A stretch of DNA of 64,000 nt from Paenibacillus rhizovicinus (GCF_010365285.1 NZ_CP048286.1:1288001-1352000); one strand, 5' to 3'; counted from the stretch's first letter, positions 9,967 to 18,349 are shown. A program made the numbers and translations. The notes: generated by a model not told the origin, from the letters alone.

Positions 9967-9999
9967 TTGATCAAACACACAGAGGTGATTTCCGCCTAA
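9967..9999 (+). CDS. Possible 10-codon leader/small ORF (MIKHTEVISA)
   Basis: A TTG codon at 9967 follows AAAGGAG at 8-nt spacing and opens a 10-codon frame ending TAA at 9997. The end of the frame is embedded in a perfect 9-bp hairpin (next entry) and a terminator follows about 40 bp later. The layout looks like a tiny independent transcript or leader peptide. No convincing promoter was found. Function unknown. Confidence 0.3.
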   Translation: MIKHTEVISA

Positions 10000-10012
10000 A
10001 GCGGAAATCGTC
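9984..10012 (+). ncRNA. Hairpin of a short putative transcript
   Basis: Arms GATTTCCGC (9987-9995) and GCGGAAATC (10001-10009) pair perfectly around the loop CTAAA, and three more pairs (two of them G-U) extend the stem. The loop contains the stop codon of the 10-codon frame. No T-run follows, so it is not itself a terminator. It may be a regulatory RNA or mRNA structure. Confidence 0.35.
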
Positions 10013-10035
10013 ATACCGTGTAAAACGCTATAAAG

Positions 10036-10060
10036 AGGGAGGCCGCATGGCCTCCCTTTT
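10036..10060 (+). terminator. Intrinsic terminator
   Basis: AGGGAGGCC - GCAT - GGCCTCCCTTTT: a perfect 9-bp GC-rich stem followed by TTTT. It closes the short transcript region that begins near 9900 and isolates it from the CD3324-family gene downstream. Confidence 0.8.
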
Positions 10061-10099
10061 AACACTTACAAGCATGCCGTATTAATTCATAGCGAATAG

Positions 10100-10129
10100 A
10101 TGACGGATTAAACCGTTTTCATTTATACT
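10100..10129 (+). promoter_or_regulatory. Candidate sigma-A promoter for the CD3324-family gene
   Basis: ATGACG (-35) and TATACT (-10) with an 18-bp spacer, about 65 bp before the GTG leader frame at 10196. It sits just after a terminator, consistent with a new transcription unit. Confidence 0.45.
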
Positions 10130-10195
10130 GTTTAGAGAAGCGCGATTCAGTTGCTTGATCGTGTTTTTTCCATTTGACGAGAGGGGGAATGAAAC

Positions 10196-10291
10196 GTGAA
10201 CAAATCGATTTCCGAAGGCGGTTCCGCGGCCGAAACGATTAAGGAGGTTTACGTTGAATTACAAGAATGGAAAAGATGTGCTTCCCCCTAG
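10196..10291 (+). CDS. Possible 31-residue upstream ORF overlapping the next gene
   Basis: A GTG at 10196 follows GAGGGGG at 8-nt spacing and encodes a 31-residue peptide beginning MNKSISEGGSAAETIKEVY. It runs 38 bp into the CD3324-family gene in another frame and carries that gene's AAGGAGG site inside its coding sequence. Translation of the peptide could therefore gate access to the downstream TTG start. It may also be chance; no homologue is recognised. Confidence 0.3.
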   Translation: MNKSISEGGSAAETIKEVYVELQEWKRCASP

Positions 10292-10601
10292 ACTGTTGGA
10301 GGAACTTCAGCACTACATCCAAGGAGAGCTGCTCTATATCCCGAAGCAGCAGAGCGAGCGCGCCGCTTGGGGCGCGAAGAGCGGTTCGCGCGTCATGATC
10401 GGACGGCGCAACGAGGAGATTTACCGGCGCTATACGGACGGAAGCACCGTGCAGGAGCTTGAACGGCAGTATCACCTGTCCGGCGACAGCATTCGGAAAA
10501 TCATTCTCAAGCTGCGCAGCGCGTCCGTGTTCCCGATAACCGAGCAAGACGGCGTTGTCGCGCCGGATCTGTACGAAACGGTCCCGATAGGCAAACATTG
10601 A
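10254..10601 (+). CDS. CD3324-family (Mor-like) helix-turn-helix protein
   Basis: 115 residues. The N-terminal part (NGKDVLPPRLLEELQHYIQG...LLYIP) matches the small CD3324 family, and the C-terminal half (NEEIYRRYTDGSTVQELERQYHLSGDSIRKII) is a clear helix-turn-helix of the Mor activator type, so a DNA-binding regulator is likely. The TTG start at 10254 has an excellent AAGGAGG site 6 nt upstream. It lies divergently from addB and converges on the methyltransferase gene, sharing a terminator with it. Target genes unknown. Confidence 0.8.
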   Translation: MNYKNGKDVLPPRLLEELQHYIQGELLYIPKQQSERAAWGAKSGSRVMIGRRNEEIYRRYTDGSTVQELERQYHLSGDSIRKIILKLRSASVFPITEQDGVVAPDLYETVPIGKH

Positions 10602-10645
10602 GATAAGCCGTCCTAACCGGAACGGACGAAACGATAATCCAACGA

Positions 10646-10692
10646 AAGAGCCCTCCCGTTCGCAGCCGAAAGGCGCGGACGGGAGGGCTCTT
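10646..10692. terminator. Bidirectional terminator between converging genes
   Basis: AAGAGCCCTCCCGT (10646-10659) pairs with ACGGGAGGGCTCTT (10679-10692). The stem is long and GC-rich with A/T edges on both sides, between the CD3324-family gene (+) and the rRNA methyltransferase gene (-). Confidence 0.75.
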
Positions 10693-10698
10693 CTTCCA

Positions 10699-12123
10699 TT
10701 AACGGCTCCGCACCTCGAAGATGCCGAACTTCAAATAATGGCCTTCGTTAACGCCGAGAATTTGCGGATGGTCCTTCCCGGCAGCACGCCACTCGATAAG
10801 ACGCAGCGTCTTGCCGGCATCGGCCGCAGCCGCCTGGATCGTCTCCAGGAACAACTCGGGACGCATATGGTACGAACAGCTGGCGGTCACGAGATAGCCG
10901 CCTTCGTTCACCAGCTTCATGCCGTGCAGGTTGATATCTTTATAGCCTCGCACCGCGCCTTCGATCGCATGCTTCGATTTCGTGAATGCCGGCGGATCCA
11001 GAATAACGACATCCCATTTCCGTCCCGCTTCCCCGCTCAATGGCTTCGATGTGTCCAGCTTCGCTCCTTTGGCGTTCGCCGCGTTGCCGCGATCCATCCG
11101 TTCCTCGATGCCTTTCACCTGCGTGCGCAAGTATTCAAAGGCATCCGCGACGACGAACTCGACGCGGTCCGTGAACCCGTTGCGCGCGACGTTGCGCTGC
11201 GCCGTCTCGACGGCGTGGGCCGATACGTCAAGACATGTCACCTTCTTCGCGCCGTACTTGCACGCATGAAGCGTGAAGCTGCCCGTATGCGCGAAGCATT
11301 CCAGCACCGTCGCTCCGTCCCAATAAGGGAACGTCACGACTTTGCCGTTCGAGTTGACCGGCACGAGCTCCGGCTCCTTCATTTCGGCAATCGCGCCGGT
11401 ATCGTCGGCTTCCGCGGCGGAGTCGCCGTTCGGCTGTTCTACGAGCCGAATGCCGCTGCGCGCTCCCCAGCCTGTCATCAAAGGCGCGATCGAAGCGCGG
11501 TTCTCGCGCTGATCGAAGAAATAACCGGTCTTCTGGCCTTCCACGATGTCGACCTCCAGCTTCAGGCCGTTTTCCACGATTTCCACGATGCGCGGGCATT
11601 CGCCGTACAGCAAGCCTGTCCGCTCCTCCAAGCCTTCCAGACCGCGCACGGATACGTCGCTCCGCTCATAGATGCCTATTGGCTTGAACACCGAAACCAG
11701 CGCCGCCACGAGCGCTTCACGGTGAACTTCCATGCCCATCGTAAGCAGTTGAACGACTAATACGCCTCCGAATCGGTCGACGATGAGACCCGGCAGAAAA
11801 TCCGCTTCCCCGTAGACAAGACGGCAATCCTGTCCGTTCACGAACCGGGAACGGTGTTGCTTGCACTGCTCCAGCCGTTCGGCGAAGAATGCCTCGTCCA
11901 TGGCCTCCACGGGTTTGTAGGCAACGACGCGAATCGTAATCTGCGAGTTTGGATTCCAGTACCCCGTAGCCAAGTAACGGCCTTGATAGGTGACGACGTC
12001 AACCAAGCCGCCGGGAGCCGCTTCGCCTTCGATCCGGTCGATTTCGCCGGCAAAAATCCAGGGATGGCCGGATTCCGTTCTTTTCTTGCGTTCTTTCTTC
12101 AATACCGCTTTTGCGCGTTCCAT
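10699..12123 (-). CDS. Class I SAM-dependent rRNA methyltransferase (RlmI/RlmK-like)
   Basis: About 474 residues. An N-terminal PUA-like domain (KKRTESGHPWIFAGEID) precedes a Rossmann methyltransferase domain: VLECFAHTGSFTLHA (SAM loop), CLDVSAHAVETAQRN and VILDPPAFTKSK (catalytic NPP-like motif). Family members methylate a cytosine in 23S rRNA; the exact position cannot be read from sequence. The ATG at 12123 has a GGAG site 6 nt upstream and starts MERAKAVLKKERKKR; a start 13 codons earlier is less likely. Between the SAM loop and the PUA domain there is an unusual low-complexity insert (near residues 225-260). Confidence 0.87.
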   Translation of the reverse strand: MERAKAVLKKERKKRTESGHPWIFAGEIDRIEGEAAPGGLVDVVTYQGRYLATGYWNPNSQITIRVVAYKPVEAMDEAFFAERLEQCKQHRSRFVNGQDCRLVYGEADFLPGLIVDRFGGVLVVQLLTMGMEVHREALVAALVSVFKPIGIYERSDVSVRGLEGLEERTGLLYGECPRIVEIVENGLKLEVDIVEGQKTGYFFDQRENRASIAPLMTGWGARSGIRLVEQPNGDSAAEADDTGAIAEMKEPELVPVNSNGKVVTFPYWDGATVLECFAHTGSFTLHACKYGAKKVTCLDVSAHAVETAQRNVARNGFTDRVEFVVADAFEYLRTQVKGIEERMDRGNAANAKGAKLDTSKPLSGEAGRKWDVVILDPPAFTKSKHAIEGAVRGYKDINLHGMKLVNEGGYLVTASCSYHMRPELFLETIQAAAADAGKTLRLIEWRAAGKDHPQILGVNEGHYLKFGIFEVRSR

Positions 12124-12236
12124 CTTTATCTCCGCCCTTTTCCATGCTGAAATGCTTGTCATGCCTGTCCTTGCTTCCGCATATGTATCGATACTTGCAG
12201 AACTCTATGCCTGTATGCAAAGGAGACGCAATCGAT

Positions 12237-13223
12237 ATGTTATTCGCCATTGCCCTGCCGCTGCTCGGCGGCTTCGCCTTGTTCCTCTCCGGCATGCGCA
12301 CGATGGAGCACGCGCTGCAGCGAACCGTCGGCCGCAGCCTCCACCGCATCCTGGAGAAATTCACGTCCACGCCTCTTCGTGGCTTGGCGGTCGGAACCGC
12401 AGCAACGGCTGTCCTGCAGAGCAGCACAGCCGTTACGGTCATGTCGATCGGGATGGTCAACGCCGGTCTGCTCACTTTTCCGCGAACGCTCGGCATCGTG
12501 CTCGGCACCAATATCGGCACCTGCTTAACGACGGAGCTGATCGGACTGAACTTGAACCGGTTCGGCCTGCCGCTGCTCGGAATTTCCTGCGCACTGTGGC
12601 TGCTGACGGCGCTCTTCGGCGAGATGGGCTTCGCCCGAAGCCGATCTTCAGGGCCGCCTCCCGGCGGCGGCCTGCTCGGTCCGCTGCGCACGGGATCCGT
12701 CGTTTCGGCGGGGTTCTCCCTGCTGCTCGTCGGCATCAGCATGATGCAGTCTATCGCCCCGGTCATACAATCGACGAGTTTCTTCCATGCGTATCTCAGC
12801 CGCGCCGACGACAGCGTCTTCTGGGGGCTGGCTGCCGGCATCGTGCTGACCGCCGCCATTCATAGCAGCGCTGCCGTGATCGGGATCGTCATGGGGCTCG
12901 CGGAAACCGGCGCCATGCCTCCCGAAGTCGGCATCGCCATCGTGCTTGGCGCGAACGTCGGCACCTGCATCACCGCAGTCATTGCGGCAGTCGGCGGTAC
13001 GCGTTCGGGCCGCTTCGTCGCTTGGTCGCACGTGCTGCTCAACGTCGGCGGCGCCGCCCTGTTCGCCCCCTTCACTTCGGAGCTTGGGACGGCCGCCGCT
13101 TGGCTGACCTCATCGCCGGCCGGGCAAATCGCCCATGCGCAGACGCTGTTCAACGTCGCCTGTTCGCTGCTTGCGCTGCCGGTCTGTTATCATCCCCGTC
13201 TGAGGAAGCTGAGACCCGACTAA
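12237..13223 (+). CDS. Na/Pi cotransporter family protein
   Basis: 328 residues, highly hydrophobic, with the inverted-repeat signature of Na+/phosphate symporters: the first repeat has AATAVLQSSTAVTVMSIGM and GTNIGTCLTT, the second has TAAIHSSAAVIGIVMG and GANVGTCITA. It probably moves phosphate with sodium across the membrane. It lacks the C-terminal PhoU-like domain of longer members. The ATG at 12237 follows AAAGGAG at 11 nt. Divergent from the methyltransferase gene and convergent with the Nudix gene. Confidence 0.9.
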   Translation: MLFAIALPLLGGFALFLSGMRTMEHALQRTVGRSLHRILEKFTSTPLRGLAVGTAATAVLQSSTAVTVMSIGMVNAGLLTFPRTLGIVLGTNIGTCLTTELIGLNLNRFGLPLLGISCALWLLTALFGEMGFARSRSSGPPPGGGLLGPLRTGSVVSAGFSLLLVGISMMQSIAPVIQSTSFFHAYLSRADDSVFWGLAAGIVLTAAIHSSAAVIGIVMGLAETGAMPPEVGIAIVLGANVGTCITAVIAAVGGTRSGRFVAWSHVLLNVGGAALFAPFTSELGTAAAWLTSSPAGQIAHAQTLFNVACSLLALPVCYHPRLRKLRPD

Positions 13224-13267
13224 TGTCGGTATCCATTATCGGTCTTATTGCCGAACAGCAGCGCGCT

Positions 13268-13705
13268 TTAAGACTCGTCTGCGGTTTTCACCCCGAGCAA
13301 GCGCAGCGCGCCGCCCAATATCCGATCGTTATTGTTATAGCCGGACTGCTTCTGCCGTCTCCAGGCTTCCACGGGCTCGAACCATTCGACGCCGCGGATT
13401 TCCTCCACCTGCGCCTGAAGCTTGCCGCCGACGGCTTCGACCAAATAATAATGGACTTCCTTGTCCACGAGTCCTTTGGATTCGTGGCTGTAGCGATATT
13501 TGATCTGATCGATCGGGGAAACGATCGCGCCTTGGATACCGGTCTCTTCCACGATCTCGCGCAGCGCCGTCTGTTCCACCGTTTCGCCCGGCTCCATTTT
13601 CCCCTTAGGGAGCGATATTTTCCCGTATCGGTCTTGGATCAGCTGAATTTGCAGTTCGCCGTTTACCCGGCGAAAAACGACGCCGCCTGCAGAAATTTCC
13701 TTCAT
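13268..13705 (-). CDS. Nudix hydrolase
   Basis: 145 residues. The complete Nudix box is present, GKMEPGETVEQTALREIVEETGI (written here only as the family pattern GX5EX7REUXEEXGU, residues ~36-58). Such enzymes hydrolyse nucleoside diphosphates linked to another group; the substrate cannot be predicted. Start MKEISAGGVVFRR is typical. Located downstream of mtaB on the same strand, separated by a strong hairpin. Confidence 0.9.
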   Translation of the reverse strand: MKEISAGGVVFRRVNGELQIQLIQDRYGKISLPKGKMEPGETVEQTALREIVEETGIQGAIVSPIDQIKYRYSHESKGLVDKEVHYYLVEAVGGKLQAQVEEIRGVEWFEPVEAWRRQKQSGYNNNDRILGGALRLLGVKTADES

Positions 13706-13750
13706 CTTGCCTCTCCCCTCCGCCTAGTCGTGATTGGCTCAGTATGTAGA

Positions 13751-13797
13751 GCAAGGATTCCTCGCCGCCTTCGTTCGGGCGGCATCGGAATCCTTGC
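13751..13797 (-). other. Long perfect hairpin between mtaB and the Nudix gene
   Basis: GCAAGGATTCC (13751-13761) and GGAATCCTTGC (13787-13797) form an 11-bp perfect stem, with an inner GC stem (GCCGCC/GGCGGC). There is no T-run on either strand, so it may act as an RNA processing or stability element rather than a classic terminator. Confidence 0.5.
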
Positions 13798-13814
13798 AGC
13801 AATTCTATATTTCG

Positions 13815-15224
13815 TTACGCCTGCATCGCTGCCGGCAGCGGCTTGCGCTTGGCGTCTTCCGCGCGGGAGGCACTTTCCGGGCGCAGCGCGGCGGCTGTCT
13901 GCTCATCCAGCACGCGTACGAGCTGGCCATGACATTCATTCACGCCGGCTTGGGTGATTTTGACCCGGCACAGCTGGCCGATCAGCGACTCCGAACCTTC
14001 GAACACCACGTGGATGTAATTGTCGGAATAGCCCATGATCCGTCCTTCGCCCGGCGCGCCTTTGTACTCGCGCTCCGGAATAATGTCCAGCACTTCGCCC
14101 ACGTACTTCTCGGCGTATTTCAATTGCATCCGTTCGGACAAATCGATTAATTGATGAACGCGCTCGTTCTTCAGTTCGTCGTCGATTTGATCTTCCATCC
14201 GCGCGGCAGGCGTACCTGTTCGTTTGGAATACGGGAAGACGTGCATTTCCGCAAAGCCGAGCTTCTCCATGAAGTCGAAGCCGTTCTTGTACATCTCTTC
14301 CGTTTCGCCGGGGAAGCCGACGATGACGTCCGTCGTAATGGCAACGCCGGGCATCGCTTCGTGCAGCAGGCGGATCTTCTCCGCGAACTGCTCCACCGTA
14401 TACTTGCGGCGCATCCGCTTCAAGACGTCGTTATCGCCTGCTTGCAGCGGAATATGCAGATGACGGCACATTTTGCTGGAGCGGTTCAATACCTCGATCA
14501 TCTTATCGTCGATTTGGCTCGCTTCGATGGAACTGATCCGAATGCGCTCCAAGCCTTCGATGGCATCGAGATCCCAGAGCAGATCCGATAAACGGTAGTT
14601 TTCCATATCGTCACCGTAACCGCCGGTATGAATACCTGTCAGCACGATTTCTTTGTATCCTGCCGCCACGAGCTGGCGAGCTTGATCCAATACGCTCTGC
14701 GGATCGCGGCTGCGGGACAGTCCGCGCGACCATGGAATGATGCAGAACGTGCAGAAGTTGTTGCAGCCTTCTTGAATCTTCAGGAAAGCGCGCGTGCGCT
14801 CCGCGAAATCCGGAACGTCGAGCTCTTCGAATTCGCGCGTTTTCATTATGTTGCGCACCGCGTTCACGGGCTTGCGCTCGTTCTGCAGGCCTTCGATATA
14901 GCCCATTAATTTATCCCGGTCCTGCGTTCCGATGACGAGATCGACGCCTTCGATCGCTAGAATTTCGGCCGGCGACGTCTGCGCGTAGCAGCCGGTTACC
15001 GCAATAATGGCATCGGGGTTGCGGCGAATGGCGCGGCGGATGATCTGCCTGCTCTTCTTGTCCCCCGTATTCGTCACCGTACATGTGTTGATCAAATAAA
15101 CGTCCGCAGTCGTCGTCTCGAAGTCAACCTGTTCGTAGCCTTCGTTCTTGAACAGCTGCCAGACCGCTTCCGTATCGTAGAAGTTCACCTTGCAACCTAA
15201 TGTGTAAAAAGCAACCGACGGCAT
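13815..15224 (-). CDS. mtaB: tRNA (N6-L-threonylcarbamoyladenosine(37)-C2)-methylthiotransferase MtaB
   Basis: 469 residues. Radical-SAM methylthiotransferase that converts t6A37 to ms2t6A37 in tRNA. The N-terminal UPF0004 domain has the three cluster cysteines (YTLGCKVNFYD, INTCTVTN, VTGCYAQ); the radical-SAM motif is CNNFCTFC (EGCNNFCTFCIIPWSRG); a TRAM domain follows. The C-terminal 30 residues are a charged extension. Start ATG 15224 (MPSVAFYTLGCKVN) with GGGAGG just upstream, 4 bp after rsmE; same order (prmA-rsmE-mtaB) as in B. subtilis. Confidence 0.95.
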   Translation of the reverse strand: MPSVAFYTLGCKVNFYDTEAVWQLFKNEGYEQVDFETTTADVYLINTCTVTNTGDKKSRQIIRRAIRRNPDAIIAVTGCYAQTSPAEILAIEGVDLVIGTQDRDKLMGYIEGLQNERKPVNAVRNIMKTREFEELDVPDFAERTRAFLKIQEGCNNFCTFCIIPWSRGLSRSRDPQSVLDQARQLVAAGYKEIVLTGIHTGGYGDDMENYRLSDLLWDLDAIEGLERIRISSIEASQIDDKMIEVLNRSSKMCRHLHIPLQAGDNDVLKRMRRKYTVEQFAEKIRLLHEAMPGVAITTDVIVGFPGETEEMYKNGFDFMEKLGFAEMHVFPYSKRTGTPAARMEDQIDDELKNERVHQLIDLSERMQLKYAEKYVGEVLDIIPEREYKGAPGEGRIMGYSDNYIHVVFEGSESLIGQLCRVKITQAGVNECHGQLVRVLDEQTAAALRPESASRAEDAKRKPLPAAMQA

Positions 15225-15228
15225 GTCG

Positions 15229-15999
15229 TTAAACGCCTCCCATTTCTCCGGATTCATACATGAGGCAGGCGAGTCCAACCATCGCAGCGGTTTCCGTGCG
15301 TAAGATTCGCTTGCCCAGGCCGACGACAACCGCGCCGGCCTCTTCTGCTTCTTCGGCTTCACGTTCGGTGAAGCCGCCTTCGGGACCGACGACGAGCAGA
15401 ATGTTCCGCTCCTCGCCGCCCCATGAGTTGTCTTGCCGGCACGCGGCTACGGCTTCTCGCAAGCCATGCCCTCCGCCTTCCTTCTCGTAGCAAAACAACG
15501 CCAAATCGAACGATGGAATCCGCGCAATCAGCTCTTTCCAAGTCGCGACGGCATCGATGGCCGGAATCCGGCTCCGATGCGCCTGCTCGGCGGCTTCCTT
15601 GGCGATTTTGCCCCAGCGTTCCAGCCGCTTGGCCTCTTTCTTCCCGTCGTACTGCACGATCATCCGCTGGGATTCGAACGGCACGAATGCCGCCGCTCCG
15701 ATCTCGGTTCCCTTCTGGATGACCAGTTCCATCTTGTCGCCCTTCGGCAAGCTTTGGGCGATCGTTACCGACCAGACCGGTTCGCCGCCGATGGGCAGCC
15801 AAGCTTCGGCTTCCGCTTCCACTTTGCCGGGGGAGAGCGACTTGATCGTCGCTTCCGCCACGCGGGAAACGCCATCGCTGATGATGATGACGTCGTCTTC
15901 CTCCATGCGCATGACGCGCGTTATATGATGAGCATCGTCTCCGGCGAGCACGATGCGGCTTCCGTCAATTTGCTCCGGCGTTACAAAATATCGCTGCAT
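15229..15999 (-). CDS. rsmE: 16S rRNA (uracil(1498)-N3)-methyltransferase RsmE
   Basis: 256 residues with the SPOUT-class knot: VGPEGGFTEREAEEAEEAG and GLGKRILRTETA near the C terminus, and MQRYFVTPEQ plus DDAHHITRVMRM at the N terminus. Start chosen at ATG 15999 (MQRYFV), preceded by GGAAAGG at 10 nt; the frame is open for 22 further codons upstream but that region is not family-like. It lies 135 bp after the M50 protease gene. Confidence 0.95.
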   Translation of the reverse strand: MQRYFVTPEQIDGSRIVLAGDDAHHITRVMRMEEDDVIIISDGVSRVAEATIKSLSPGKVEAEAEAWLPIGGEPVWSVTIAQSLPKGDKMELVIQKGTEIGAAAFVPFESQRMIVQYDGKKEAKRLERWGKIAKEAAEQAHRSRIPAIDAVATWKELIARIPSFDLALFCYEKEGGGHGLREAVAACRQDNSWGGEERNILLVVGPEGGFTEREAEEAEEAGAVVVGLGKRILRTETAAMVGLACLMYESGEMGGV

Positions 16000-16134
16000 G
16001 CTAGTTGAACCTTTCCCGTCAAATCGCAGTCCGCCCTTAAGCAGCGTGCCGCGTAAAAACTCCAACCTACATCATACACGTTTTGGCCCTGCTTCGCCAG
16101 CCGTCATTAACATTTTCCAGCGCGGCGTCAAGGG

Positions 16135-16848
16135 TTATAACGATCGTTGAAAAAAGTCCGTCCATAGCGCCGGCCAGTTGACCGGATCGAAGATCAGCTC
16201 GCATCTCCGGCAAACGAACAAGAAAATATCGACCCAGAACGCGAACAGCGGATCCAGCGTCTCGCTTCTCAATGCCGGAATAAAGACGATTAACAAGAAT
16301 ATGAAGATTCCCCAATGCGCCATTTGGTCCATCTGATGCCTGACTTTCAAAGGCACGAGGTCTTGAATAATGCGGTATCCGTCAAGCGGCGGAACCGGAA
16401 TCAAATTGAACAGAAACAGCAGCATGTTAATCGTAATCAAATAATAGGAAAAATGGCCGATTGCCTGCTGAACGCCATGCGAAGCCGATGCGATATAACC
16501 CGTTTCGTTCACGATATAAACCGCAATGATGCCTATGACCGCAATAAGCAGATTGCTGAGCGGGCCGACCGCGGAAACGACGATCCCCATCAAGCGGGGA
16601 TACTTGAATCGTCCCCGGTTGACCGGAACGGGCTTCGCCCAGCCAAAGCCGGCGATCAGCAATAGAATGGTTCCCAGCACGTCCAAATGCGCTCGCGGAT
16701 TCAGCGTGACTCTGCCCGCATCGTAGGCGGTGCGGTCGCCGAATTTGTAAGCGCTGAAAGCATGGGCGAATTCATGCACGGTAAAGGCGATCATCAACAC
16801 GAGAAAAATAAACGGCAAATCGTCGAGCGGGTACCATAAAATGTTCAC
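16135..16848 (-). CDS. Site-2 protease family (M50) membrane metalloprotease
   Basis: 237 residues. The zinc motif HEFAH sits in an early membrane helix (MIAFTVHEFAHAFSAYKFGD), and the second ligand motif is LIPVPPLDGYRI. At least five hydrophobic segments are visible. Members cleave substrates inside or near the membrane; this short type (YwhC-like) has no PDZ domain and its substrate is unknown. I choose GTG 16848 because GGAGG lies 7 nt upstream and the protein then begins MNILWYPLDDLPFI; an in-frame ATG 13 codons earlier lacks a site. Inserted between prmA and rsmE. Confidence 0.9.
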   Translation of the reverse strand: MNILWYPLDDLPFIFLVLMIAFTVHEFAHAFSAYKFGDRTAYDAGRVTLNPRAHLDVLGTILLLIAGFGWAKPVPVNRGRFKYPRLMGIVVSAVGPLSNLLIAVIGIIAVYIVNETGYIASASHGVQQAIGHFSYYLITINMLLFLFNLIPVPPLDGYRIIQDLVPLKVRHQMDQMAHWGIFIFLLIVFIPALRSETLDPLFAFWVDIFLFVCRRCELIFDPVNWPALWTDFFQRSL

Positions 16849-16957
16849 CCTTAAGCCTCCCAATGATTGGTGCGAATGCGAATGCAAACCTCCGCTTCAC
16901 GCGCAGAAAACCAGCTTTGCGTCTGCCGGTCTTCTGATTCGCGCATTCATGCCGCGT

Positions 16958-17941
16958 TTACTCCGGCTTCTTCGCCACGAACGCGATCCAATCCTGGTCG
17001 CGCTGACGGTCCACGATCGTAAAGCCAGCCGCTTCGAGACCAGCTTCCACCGCATCCTCTTTGTTCTTGAAGATACCGGAAGCGATGTACGTTCCGCCCG
17101 GCTTCAACGCTGCGTATACATCGTCGATGAACAGCAGAATAATTTCCGCCAGGATGTTCGCCACGACGAGATCCACCGGAACCGTGACGTTCAGCGGTAC
17201 GGCGTCCTCGCCGCCTTCTTGATTGCCCAGCACGCCCAGCAAATCGCTCAGATGCACTTGGATATCGTCTTGCAGATTGTTCAACCGGCTGTTTTCCTTA
17301 GCCGAAGTAACCGCGATCGGATCCAGATCGAGCGCAAGCACGCTGCGTGCGCCGAGCAGCATAGCGCCGATGGCCAGGATACCCGAGCCCGTGCCGACGT
17401 CGATGACTTCCTCGCCGCCCTTAATGACCGACTCCAAGGTGCGCAGGCAAAGCGCGGTCGTCGGATGCGTTCCCGTTCCGAACGCCATGCCGGGATCCAG
17501 TTCGATGATGCGTTCTTCCGGGGACGGCGAGTATTCCTCCCAGGTCGGCTTGATCGTCAGCCGTTGCGAAACGCGGATCGGCTTGAAGTACTGCTTCCAC
17601 GCGTTCGCCCAGTCTTCTTCGTCAACGAGCGCCGTCGTAATCGTATAATCGCCCGGGTCGATATCGAATTCGCGAAGCTCGTCGATTCTAGCCGGAAGCC
17701 CTGCCAGGAGCGCGTCGAGATCCGTATCCAGTTCGGAGAAATACCCTTTGATCACGGCTTCTCCCTCCGGAATATCGTTCAGCGGATGCTCGTACCATTG
17801 GCCGAGCGACGTGTCGCGCGGTTTGTTAAGATTGCCCGATTCCTCGATGGATACGCCGTCCGCGTCCAATTCATGCAGGAAGTTCGAAATCATTTCGATC
17901 GCTTCTTCAGTCGTCATAATCGTAATTTCATGCCATTTCAC
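16958..17941 (-). CDS. prmA: 50S ribosomal protein L11 methyltransferase
   Basis: 327 residues. N-terminal substrate-recognition domain, then the methyltransferase domain with DPGMAFGTGTHPTT, VIDVGTGSGILAIGA and VVANILAEIILLF. It trimethylates ribosomal protein L11. GTG start at 17941 (MKWHEITIMT) with AGGGGGA 8 nt upstream. It has its own promoter (18003-18031) and a terminator follows dnaJ, so it is not simply read through from the heat-shock operon. Confidence 0.95.
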   Translation of the reverse strand: MKWHEITIMTTEEAIEMISNFLHELDADGVSIEESGNLNKPRDTSLGQWYEHPLNDIPEGEAVIKGYFSELDTDLDALLAGLPARIDELREFDIDPGDYTITTALVDEEDWANAWKQYFKPIRVSQRLTIKPTWEEYSPSPEERIIELDPGMAFGTGTHPTTALCLRTLESVIKGGEEVIDVGTGSGILAIGAMLLGARSVLALDLDPIAVTSAKENSRLNNLQDDIQVHLSDLLGVLGNQEGGEDAVPLNVTVPVDLVVANILAEIILLFIDDVYAALKPGGTYIASGIFKNKEDAVEAGLEAAGFTIVDRQRDQDWIAFVAKKPE

Positions 17942-18002
17942 GTTCTATGTCCCCCTGATATTCAATGTTCGTCAGTTTGCATTGCGTAAACCTATGACGT
18001 CT

Positions 18003-18031
18003 ATTCTACACTAGAAGCGGAATCTGCACAA
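18003..18031 (-). promoter_or_regulatory. Candidate sigma-A promoter for prmA
   Basis: Minus strand TTGTGC - 17 bp - TAGAAT, ending about 60 bp before the prmA GTG. Good -10 and spacing. Confidence 0.55.
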
Positions 18032-18056
18032 AATCGGCCTCCATCAACGCAAACAA

Positions 18057-18078
18057 CTCGCTCCCAATCGGGAACGAG
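18057..18078 (-). other. Hairpin downstream of the surface-protein remnant
   Basis: CTCGTTCCC-GATT-GGGAGCGAG on the minus strand, followed by TTGTTTG: a weak terminator-like structure just upstream of the prmA promoter, probably the old 3' end of the decayed gene. Confidence 0.4.
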
Positions 18079-18124
18079 CCGTTCGCAGCTAACGCTATCT
18101 CAGGCTTCTTCCTGCTAGATTATC

Positions 18125-18349
18125 TTATTCGTTGATAAAGCGGGCTTTCACGAGCAACCGCTCCCATAGACGCTGCTGCCGTTGCGCAGCATCGCGACTG
18201 TCGTGCTGCCCGCCCTGCGCCTCGAATACCGTCGGAACGAATTTCAGCGTCTTCGTGACCGGATCGTACAGTACGCCTGTCTAATGGTCAGGATCGAGCG
18301 CGCCGTTCACAGTGATCGAACGGGAAACGTACTTATTTCCGAAGGACAT
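18125..18349 (-). pseudogene. Remnant of an S-layer-homology-type surface protein
   Basis: The minus strand encodes FGNKYVSRSITVNGALDPDH, then an in-frame TAG (18281-18283), then TGVLYDPVTKTLKFVPTVFE. After a frame change near 18195 the other frame continues STTVAMLRNGSSVY. Joined, these read like the conserved segment that precedes the SLH repeats in many Paenibacillus extracellular proteins (pattern: YV-R, DP--AT---YDP, FVP-VF, T-----R-G-S-Y). There is no start, signal peptide or SLH repeat. It is a decayed fragment; the family assignment is from memory of such proteins. Confidence 0.6.
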
